Positions 40,148 to 45,861 of a stretch of DNA of 45,861 bases are shown here, piece by piece. Positions within the stretch are counted from its first letter, which is position 1. Each line of letters begins with the position of its first letter. The DNA comes from Streptomyces aureus. GTDB taxonomy: Bacteria; Actinomycetota; Actinomycetes; Streptomycetales; Streptomycetaceae. The translations under genes and the position numbers were made by a program. The stretch is from NCBI RefSeq assembly GCF_001418135.1, contig NZ_LIPQ01000053.1, positions 1 through 45,861 of the forward strand. Direction: 5' to 3'. The notes beneath the pieces are model-generated. The model saw nothing but the letters and a program-made list of their open reading frames with translations, did no database searches and was not told the origin of the DNA.

Positions 40148-41251
40148 TCAAGCCGTGCGCTTGCGTGGGGTGGCCTTCTTCGCCGTCGTCTCCTTCGCCG
40201 TCGTCTCCTTCGCCGTCGCCTTCTTCGCCGTCGCCTTCTTCGCCGTCGTCTTCTTCGTCGTCGCCGTGCTCTTCGTCGCCGTGCTCTTCGCCGGCGTCTT
40301 CTTCGCCGCCGTCTTCGACGTCGACTTGCGCGCCGGTGCCGCCGTCTTCTTCGCCGCCGTCTTCGACGTGGACTTCTTCGCGTCCGTCGACTTCGGCGCA
40401 CGAGCCGCCCGTGGCTTCAGCGGCGTGACCTCCGCCGCCCCCTTCCCCTCCCCTTCCTCCTGCTCGCCCCTGGCCTCCTTCGCGGCCCTCACACTGTTCT
40501 CCAGGGCCGCCATCAGGTCGATGACCTGGCCGCCGCCGGGCTCCTCGCCCGCGGCCGGGGGTGCGACCCCCTCGCCGCCCTCCGCCTTCGCCGCGATCAT
40601 CTCCTCGACCGCGGTGCGGTAGTCGTCGTGCAGGGTGCTCATGTCGACCTCGCCGAGGGTGGCCATCAGGGCGTCCGCCAGGTCGAGTTCGGCGTCCCGT
40701 ACGCTCACCGGGTTCTCCGGGGCCACGCCCTCCGGCGCTCGGATCTCGTCCGGCCAGAGCAGGCCGTGCATGGCGATCACGTCGTCCACGACCCGGAGCA
40801 TCCCCAGACGCTCCCGTCCCCTGAGGGCGTACTTGGCCACGGCCACCTTGTCGCTGCGCTTCAGCGCCTCGCGGAGCAGGGTGTACGGCTTGGCCGCCGG
40901 GACGCCGTTCGCCGAGAGGTAGTACGCGGCGTCCATCTGCAGCGGGTCGATGTCACCGGCCGGCACGAAGGCGACGATCTCGATCGTCTTCGCGGTGGGG
41001 AGCGGCAGCGCGGCCAGGTCCTCCTCGGTGATCGGGATCATCGTCCCGTCGGCGTCCTCGTACGCCTTGCCGATCTCCGCCTGCGGGACCTCCTCGCCGT
41101 CGAGCTCGCACACCTTCTTGTAGCGGACGCGGCCGCCGTCCTCGGTGTGGATCTGCCGGAAGGAGACGGACCGGCTCTCGGTGGCGTTCACCAGCTTGAT
41201 CGGGATGCTGACCAGGCCGAAGGATATGGCGCCGTTCCAGATGGATCGCAC
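40148..41251 (-). CDS. Non-homologous end-joining protein Ku
   Basis: This 367-aa bacterial Ku starts at GTG 41251 with GAAGGGA 8 nt upstream. The Ku core (residues ~1-260) begins RSIWNGAISFGLVSIPIKLV and includes YKKVCELDGEEVP, YYLSANGVPAAKPYTLL and LRVVDDVIAMHGLLWPDEI. The C-terminal ~85 residues are a Lys/Ala/Thr-rich, histone-H1-like tail with repeated KSTSKTAAKKT and TAKKA units, known in some actinobacterial Ku proteins to bind DNA. Ku binds broken ends and recruits LigD. It is divergent from the polymerase gene across 73 bp, which must hold both promoters. Confidence 0.97.
   Translation of the reverse strand: MRSIWNGAISFGLVSIPIKLVNATESRSVSFRQIHTEDGGRVRYKKVCELDGEEVPQAEIGKAYEDADGTMIPITEEDLAALPLPTAKTIEIVAFVPAGDIDPLQMDAAYYLSANGVPAAKPYTLLREALKRSDKVAVAKYALRGRERLGMLRVVDDVIAMHGLLWPDEIRAPEGVAPENPVSVRDAELDLADALMATLGEVDMSTLHDDYRTAVEEMIAAKAEGGEGVAPPAAGEEPGGGQVIDLMAALENSVRAAKEARGEQEEGEGKGAAEVTPLKPRAARAPKSTDAKKSTSKTAAKKTAAPARKSTSKTAAKKTPAKSTATKSTATTKKTTAKKATAKKATAKETTAKETTAKKATPRKRTA
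40184..40320. repeat. 15-bp repeats encoding the Ku tail
   Basis: Imperfect 15-bp units of the TTCGCCGTCGTCTCC type recur in tandem, encoding the AK(K/E)(A/T)T pentapeptides of the Ku C-terminus. Length variation between strains is likely. Confidence 0.8.
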
Positions 41252-41324
41252 AGATGTTCCCTTCGGGTCGGATCAGGACGTTTCGTCGTCCCCGATTTGT
41301 CCGTAATCGTGGGATTCTCATCGT

Positions 41325-42221
41325 ATGACGCCTCTCACAGAGGTGGAGGGACGGCGCCTGGCGCTCAGCAACCTGGACAAGGTGCTCCACCCGGTCACCG
41401 GCACCACCAAGGGCGAGCTGCTCCACTACTACGCGACCGTCGGGGCCGCGATCCTGCCGCATCTGCGCGATCGCCCGGTGTCCTTCCTGCGCTATCCGGA
41501 CGGTCCCGACGGGCAGCTCTTCTTCACGAAGAATCCGCCGCCCGGCACACCCTCCTGGGTGAGGACCACCCCCGTGCCGCGTTCCGAGGACCCCCGGGCG
41601 CGGCAGGTCGTCGTCGAGGACCTCGCCTCGCTGATGTGGGCCGCGAACCTCGTCGTGGAGTTCCACACGCCCCAGTGGCGGGCCGCCGCCCCCGCCGTCG
41701 CCGACCGGATCGTGTTCGACCTCGACCCCGGGCCGCCCGCGACGGTCGTCGAGTGCTGCCGCGTCGCCCTCCACCTGCGCGAACGGCTCGCCGCGGACGG
41801 TCTCGACGCCTTCGCCAAGACCTCCGGCTCCAAGGGGCTGCACCTGCTCGTCCCCGTGGTGCCCACGCCGTCCCCGCTCGTCTCGGCGTACGCGCGCAAG
41901 CTCGCCGTCGAGGCGGAGGCCGCGCTGCCGCGGCTCGTCGTGCACCGCATGGCCCGGGCGCTGCGGCCCGGCAAGGTCTTCGTCGACCACAGCCAGAACG
42001 CCGCCGCGAAGACCACCGCCACCCCCTACACCCTGCGGGCGCGGCCCCTCCCCATGGTCTCCGCGCCCGTCACGTGGGAGGAGGTCGAGGAGTGCGCCGG
42101 GCCTGCCGCGGACCCCGAGTCCCTCGTCCTCCTCATGGATGACATCGCGCCACGTCTTGAGCGGTACGGGGATCTCCTCGCGCCACTTTTCGCGCCCGAG
42201 CGGGCGGGGGTCGTGCCGTGA
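41325..42221 (+). CDS. LigD-type polymerase/primase domain protein (NHEJ)
   Basis: This 298-aa stand-alone PolDom starts at ATG 41325 and has no clear ribosome site. It resembles the archaeo-eukaryotic primase-like domain of LigD: LSNLDKVLHPVTGTTKGELL, RPVSFLRYPDGPDG, FFTKNPPPGTPSWV, the metal-binding VFDLDPGPPA and FAKTSGSKGLHLLVPV, and a downstream FVDHSQNAAAKTT. It fills gaps and adds (ribo)nucleotides at breaks. In mycobacteria this domain is fused to nuclease and ligase domains. Here it is separate, 20 bp before the ligase gene. Confidence 0.95.
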   Translation: MTPLTEVEGRRLALSNLDKVLHPVTGTTKGELLHYYATVGAAILPHLRDRPVSFLRYPDGPDGQLFFTKNPPPGTPSWVRTTPVPRSEDPRARQVVVEDLASLMWAANLVVEFHTPQWRAAAPAVADRIVFDLDPGPPATVVECCRVALHLRERLAADGLDAFAKTSGSKGLHLLVPVVPTPSPLVSAYARKLAVEAEAALPRLVVHRMARALRPGKVFVDHSQNAAAKTTATPYTLRARPLPMVSAPVTWEEVEECAGPAADPESLVLLMDDIAPRLERYGDLLAPLFAPERAGVVP

Positions 42222-42240
42222 ACCGGGCCGGGGACGCGTC

Positions 42241-43461
42241 GTGAACGGGGCCGGGGCGCACGCCCGGGGCGGGCGCGGCGACGCCGCGACCACCGGTGGC
42301 GGCGCTCCGGGCGGGCACGGCGGGACCCCCGGCGGGCCCCCCGGCCGGGGCGCGCCCGCGGCCGGTGGCACTCCGGGTCACGGCCGCACCGAGCCCCGCA
42401 CCCCCGGCGGCGGCCCTGATCGCGCTCCCGCCTCCGGCGTCGGCCCCGGCCCCGGTCCCGGCCCTGCCTCCGGCCGCGGCCCCGATCCCGGCCGTGCCTC
42501 CGGTCGCGGCTCCCGCTCCGGCCGCGGCGTTGACCCCGGGGCCGGCCGCGGCCCCCGCCCCGGCGCCCACGACCTCGTGCTTCTTCCGCCCGTCGACGTC
42601 ATGCGGCCCCGCTCCGCCGACGAGATCCCCGCGCAGGGAAGACCGCCCCGGGAGCTCCAGTACTCGCTCAAGCTCGACGGGTTCCGCGCGCTCGCCTTCG
42701 TCCTCGGTGACGGAAAGGTCGTCCTCCAGTCGCGTTCCCGTCGCGACCTCGCCCCCGAGTTCCCCGGGATCGCCGCACACCTGCGTGACCAGCTGCCGCC
42801 CGGGATCGTCCTCGACGGCGAGCTGTGCGCCTATCGTGAGGGGCGGCTGAGCTTCACCGACCTGCTGCGTTCCCCCGCCGACCGGGCGCGGGCCGGCGTT
42901 CCGGTCTCGTACATCGCCTTCGACCTGCTCGCCGTCCCCGGGCGCGACGTACGGGCACTGCCGCTCCGCGACCGGTGGGAGCTGCTCGGTACGGCCCTGG
43001 TCGACGCCGAGCCGCCGCTCCAGCGGGTGCTCGCCACCCAGGACGAGGAGACCGCCCGCGACTGGTTCCGCGATCTGCGGGACGCGGGTGTCGAGGGGAT
43101 CGTCGCGAAGTCCCTGACCTCCACCTATCGGGCCGGCTCCACCTGGGCCTGGCGGAAGATCCGGCACATGGAGACGAGCGACGGCGTGCTGCTCGCTGTC
43201 GTCGGACCGCCCGACCGGCCCCGGGCCCTGGTCGTACGCCTCGCGGACGGTCGTACGGTCTCCACCTCGCCCCGGCTCACCCCGGCGCAGTCGCGTGAGG
43301 TCGGCGCCCTGGCCGGGGACCGCGCGGGGCCGCTCGCCCAGGACCCCGAGCACGGACCGGTGCGGTGGATCGACCCGCCGCTCCCGGTCGAACTGCGGCA
43401 GCTCGCCGTGCGGCAGCGGCAGGAGAACGCGACCTTCGTCCGCGTCCGGTCCGAGGGGTAG
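42241..43461 (+). CDS. ATP-dependent DNA ligase (LigD ligase-domain type)
   Basis: From GTG 42241 the protein is 406 aa. The first ~112 residues are Gly/Pro/Arg/Ala-rich and disordered. The ligase core starts at LLPPVDVMRPRSADE. The adenylated Lys144 is in YSLKLDGFRALAF (KxDG). Other motifs are VLDGELCAYREGRLSF (III), SYIAFDLLAVPG (IIIa) and GIVAKSLTSTYRAGS (IV), then TWAWRKIR (V). An OB-fold domain ends the protein. A shorter start at GTG 42577 would remove the linker. It seals breaks with Ku and the polymerase, 20 bp after the latter. Confidence 0.93.
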   Translation: MNGAGAHARGGRGDAATTGGGAPGGHGGTPGGPPGRGAPAAGGTPGHGRTEPRTPGGGPDRAPASGVGPGPGPGPASGRGPDPGRASGRGSRSGRGVDPGAGRGPRPGAHDLVLLPPVDVMRPRSADEIPAQGRPPRELQYSLKLDGFRALAFVLGDGKVVLQSRSRRDLAPEFPGIAAHLRDQLPPGIVLDGELCAYREGRLSFTDLLRSPADRARAGVPVSYIAFDLLAVPGRDVRALPLRDRWELLGTALVDAEPPLQRVLATQDEETARDWFRDLRDAGVEGIVAKSLTSTYRAGSTWAWRKIRHMETSDGVLLAVVGPPDRPRALVVRLADGRTVSTSPRLTPAQSREVGALAGDRAGPLAQDPEHGPVRWIDPPLPVELRQLAVRQRQENATFVRVRSEG

Positions 43462-43649
43462 GCGGCCGCCGGACCCCGTTCCCGGGGTGGGCACTGAGTG
43501 CAACTGCCCCACTGCGTACCGCACATGGCGCAAAGAGACCGCAACTGGGGCTCTACGCGGGCCCGGTGTTGCCGGTAAGGCCTTGCTACCCGTCCCGTGG
43601 TGCACACTTGCTGCCTGGTACAGGGCTCACGGGGAAGGCGGCCTGGCAC

Positions 43650-45776
43650 ATGCTGACGGGGATCGAGGAGGTCGACTGGGCCTCGTTGGGGCACGCGTAC
43701 GGCCCCGCGGACGACGTGCCGGAGCTGCTCCGCGGACTCGCCTCCGCCGATCCCGCGGAGCGGGAGACGGCCCTCGACGGCATGTACGGGGCCGTGCACC
43801 ACCAGGGCGACGTCTACGACTCCACCCTCGCCTGCATCCCCTTCCTCCTCGAACTCGTCGCCGACCCCGCCGTCCAGGACCGCGGCTGCATCGTCGAGCT
43901 GCTCACCAGCATCGGCGGGATCGAGCTCGACGACGACGAGGAACTGGACGAACTCGACTCCGAGGACGAGGAGTTCATCCCCGCCGCCAACTACGCGATG
44001 GCCGCCGCCGCGATCGCCGCCGGCGCCGACGTCTTCATCGGGCTCGTCTCCGACCCCGACCCGGAGGTGCGGCTCGCCGCGCCCTGCGCGCTCGCCTCGC
44101 TGCACCCCGAGCCCGCGCGCGTGCTGACCCTGCTGCGGGAGCGGCTCACCGTCGAGCGGGACACCGAGGTGCGGCTCGCCCTGGTCGCCGCCGTCGGGCG
44201 GATCGCCCTGCGCCACGCGTCGCTGCGCGACGAGACCGTCGACTGGCTCGGCTGGCTCGCCCGCGCCGCCCAGGACCCCGGCCTCCGGCTCGCGGCCCTC
44301 GCCCAGCGGGCGCGCTGCGCGCCCGGCGACATCCCCGACGACATCGTGCCGTGGGTGACGGGACTCCTGGAGGAGATCAGGACCTCGGCGCTGGGACCGG
44401 CCGTACCCGGCACCGAGCGGGCCGCGACACCGACCCTCATCGGGCAGGTCCGCGAGCTCCTGGAGGAGCACGCCGCCGGGCGCCCCGCCCCCTGGACGGA
44501 GGAGCTGCTCCGGACCCTGCACGCGGCGCTGGACGACCGGGTCGACGACCGCATCGCGCTCATCCTGGCGCAGCTGCGCAGCCCCGACTGGGGGCAGCGT
44601 TCGGACGCGATCTGGCTGTGCGGCGGGTTGATACGGATCTGGCGGGGGCGGTACGAGGAGGTCGTCCGGCTCGTCGGCGCCCAGCTCAACGACCCCGAGC
44701 CACGGCTCCGGGAGGCCGCGACCTCGTTCCTGGAGCGTCTCTTCGAGCTGGGCGCACCCGCCGCCGACGCACTCGCCGCCCGCCTCGCCGTGGGCACCGG
44801 CCCCGGCCCTGCCCAGGCAGGCGGCAGCGGCGTCGGTGGCAGCCCCCAGACCGGCTTCGTCGGGCGGTCCGGGCGCGACGGCGCCCTGCTCGCGCTCGCC
44901 CGCGCCGGGGACACCCGCGCCGTCCCGCTGCTCGCCCGTGCCCTGGAGGAGCGCGAGGTGCGGCGCGAGCTGCTGTACGCGATGGACGGCCTCGGGCCCT
45001 CCGCCGCCATGCTGGCCCCGCTGCTGCGGCGCCGGCTCGCCGAGGTCGAGCTCGACGAGCGGTTGTACGACCGGGCGGCACCCCTGCTCTACGCCCTCGC
45101 GGCGGTACGGGGCTCCCAGGCCGTGCCGGAGGTCCTGCGGGTCCTGCGCGGCGCGCCCGCGAACCGGCGCGACTGGGTGCGCGAGTCCGCGCTGCGGACC
45201 CTGGCGGCGTTCGGGCCCGCGGCCTGCGAGGCCGTACCGGACGTGCGCAGGCTCCTCACCGCCGAATCGGCCACCGTCTCCACGACGGCGGCGCGCGCGC
45301 TGTGGGCGGCCGAGGGTGATCTGGGCGAGGTCCTGACCGCCCTGGAGCGATGGCTCCGGCCCGGCGCCTCGGGCGCGGACTGGTGCTCCGCCGCCCAGGC
45401 CCTGGGCGAGATCGGCCCGGCCGCCGCCTCGACGGCCCCCGCCCTCGGGCCGGGTCTGACCGCGCGGGACCTGTGGGTACGGGTCCGCAGCGCCGCGGCC
45501 CTGTGGCGGGTGTCAGGGGACACGGCGGCGGCGCTGCCGGTGCTGCTCGCGGCCTGGGAGGAGAACCGGCACGCGCGCGTGGACGTGGCCGAGTGCCTGG
45601 CGGAGATGGGCCCGGCCGCCTCGGAGGCGCAGCTGGTGATCCTCACCGAGCTGACCCGACGGCGCCGCCACAACGCCCGCGAGGGTGCCTCCGGCAGCCA
45701 TGACATCCATCTCGACGAGAAGCTCCTGACCGTGTGCCGGGCGGCCCTCGCGAGGATGGAGCGGGGCGCGTTCTAG
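43650..45776 (+). CDS. HEAT-repeat protein
   Basis: From ATG 43650 the protein is 708 aa, built of alpha-helical HEAT/PBS-lyase-like repeats: DPDPEVRLAAPCALASLHPE, ERDTEVRLALVAAVGRIAL, DPEPRLREAATSFLERLF, RDWVRESALRTLAAFGPAA and RDLWVRVRSAAALWRVSGD. An acidic stretch (LDDDEELDELDSEDEEFI) occurs near residue 95. A Gly/Ser linker lies near ~395. There is no signal peptide or enzyme motif. Such proteins are scaffolds, and the partner is unknown. GGGAAGG lies 12 nt before the ATG. The preceding 188 bases (43462-43649) show only a GCAACTG direct repeat (43500 and 43541). Confidence 0.85.
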   Translation: MLTGIEEVDWASLGHAYGPADDVPELLRGLASADPAERETALDGMYGAVHHQGDVYDSTLACIPFLLELVADPAVQDRGCIVELLTSIGGIELDDDEELDELDSEDEEFIPAANYAMAAAAIAAGADVFIGLVSDPDPEVRLAAPCALASLHPEPARVLTLLRERLTVERDTEVRLALVAAVGRIALRHASLRDETVDWLGWLARAAQDPGLRLAALAQRARCAPGDIPDDIVPWVTGLLEEIRTSALGPAVPGTERAATPTLIGQVRELLEEHAAGRPAPWTEELLRTLHAALDDRVDDRIALILAQLRSPDWGQRSDAIWLCGGLIRIWRGRYEEVVRLVGAQLNDPEPRLREAATSFLERLFELGAPAADALAARLAVGTGPGPAQAGGSGVGGSPQTGFVGRSGRDGALLALARAGDTRAVPLLARALEEREVRRELLYAMDGLGPSAAMLAPLLRRRLAEVELDERLYDRAAPLLYALAAVRGSQAVPEVLRVLRGAPANRRDWVRESALRTLAAFGPAACEAVPDVRRLLTAESATVSTTAARALWAAEGDLGEVLTALERWLRPGASGADWCSAAQALGEIGPAAASTAPALGPGLTARDLWVRVRSAAALWRVSGDTAAALPVLLAAWEENRHARVDVAECLAEMGPAASEAQLVILTELTRRRRHNAREGASGSHDIHLDEKLLTVCRAALARMERGAF

Positions 45777-45786
45777 GCTGCGGGGC

Positions 45787-45861
45787 CCGGACGGCGGGGC
45801 GATGGAGTGCCGGACGGCGGGGCGGTGGAGTCCCGGCTGATGGGTGGTGGAGTACCCGGCC
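45787..45861. repeat. 23-bp tandem repeats after the HEAT-repeat gene
   Basis: Copies at 45787-45809, 45810-45832 and 45833-45855 begin with CCGG and end with GTGGAGT-like sequence. A fourth begins at 45856 and runs off the edge. The first two differ at only two positions. They start 11 bases past the HEAT gene's stop. Confidence 0.88.

Noticed and set aside
40184..40320. CRISPR-like regular repeats
   Set aside because: Units are 15 bp without unique spacers and encode the Ku Lys-rich tail, so they are coding repeats.
40055..42142. 695-codon frame crossing Ku and the polymerase gene
   Set aside because: It runs antisense through Ku and out of frame through the polymerase gene. Arg/Ala-rich shadow.
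42133..43605. 490-codon frame antisense to the ligase gene
   Set aside because: KxDG and other ligase motifs are on the plus strand. The antisense frame is low complexity.

Overview
The window looks like the conserved core of a Streptomyces chromosome. Base composition is very GC-rich with strong G/C at third codon positions. GTG and TTG starts are common. The gene order (GH18 chitinase, DUF2550, atpIBEFHAGDC, WecA-like transferase, glyA, sua5, prmC, prfA, rpmE, LCP protein, rho, thrBC-hom, lysA) is the one I know from Streptomyces. No tool was run: names rest on reading motifs and translations.

Layout. 1-2173: a truncated STAS anti-anti-sigma gene, a 3-hydroxyacyl-CoA dehydrogenase and a TetR regulator, all on the minus strand. 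2184-3829: an operator-like region and a DrrAB-type ABC exporter, divergent from the TetR gene. 3843-6957: cobalamin adenosyltransferase, an overlapping convergent membrane protein, and a NarL-type two-component system. 6973-8985: a secreted chitinase with CBM2, FnIII and GH18 domains, whose promoter carries two DasR-type operators. 8994-17542: DUF2550 and the complete F1Fo ATP synthase operon on the minus strand, with a Rex-like operator ahead of atpI. 17663-25342: WecA-like phosphoglycosyltransferase, serine hydroxymethyltransferase, a phosphatase-family protein lacking its catalytic cysteine, threonylcarbamoyl-AMP synthase, PrmC, RF1, L31 and an LCP ligase. 25437-34763: Rho, threonine and lysine biosynthesis, a shortened ArgS relative (NrtL-like) and a receiver-only response regulator. 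34924-37493: tRNA-Arg(CCG) followed by a small accessory segment with a decayed gene, a membrane-anchored Mrr-like nuclease with a translationally coupled small ORF, and a DUF4265 gene. This segment is bracketed by two copies of the tRNA terminator. 37568-45861: a hypothetical gene, an EccA-like AAA+ ATPase, the NHEJ set (Ku divergent from a LigD-type polymerase and a separate ATP-dependent ligase), and a HEAT-repeat protein.

How the parts fit. Most genes are housekeeping. ATP synthase is probably tuned to redox state by Rex. PrfA and PrmC act together, because PrmC methylates the GGQ loop of RF1. hom, thrC and thrB make threonine from aspartate semialdehyde, and lysA makes lysine from the same precursor branch. 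Ku, LigPol and ligase form a split, three-gene NHEJ module.

The most unusual signals are: the serine in place of the catalytic cysteine in the LMW-PTP homologue; the duplicated terminator bracketing the nuclease island next to tRNA-Arg; the Rex and DasR operators; several long stem-loops between operon genes; a recurring pattern of 16-25 bp tandem repeats at or just after stop codons; and a fold-back palindrome at the left edge that looks like an assembly or library artefact. I see no convincing wholly new system. The membrane-anchored nuclease pair is the best candidate for one.
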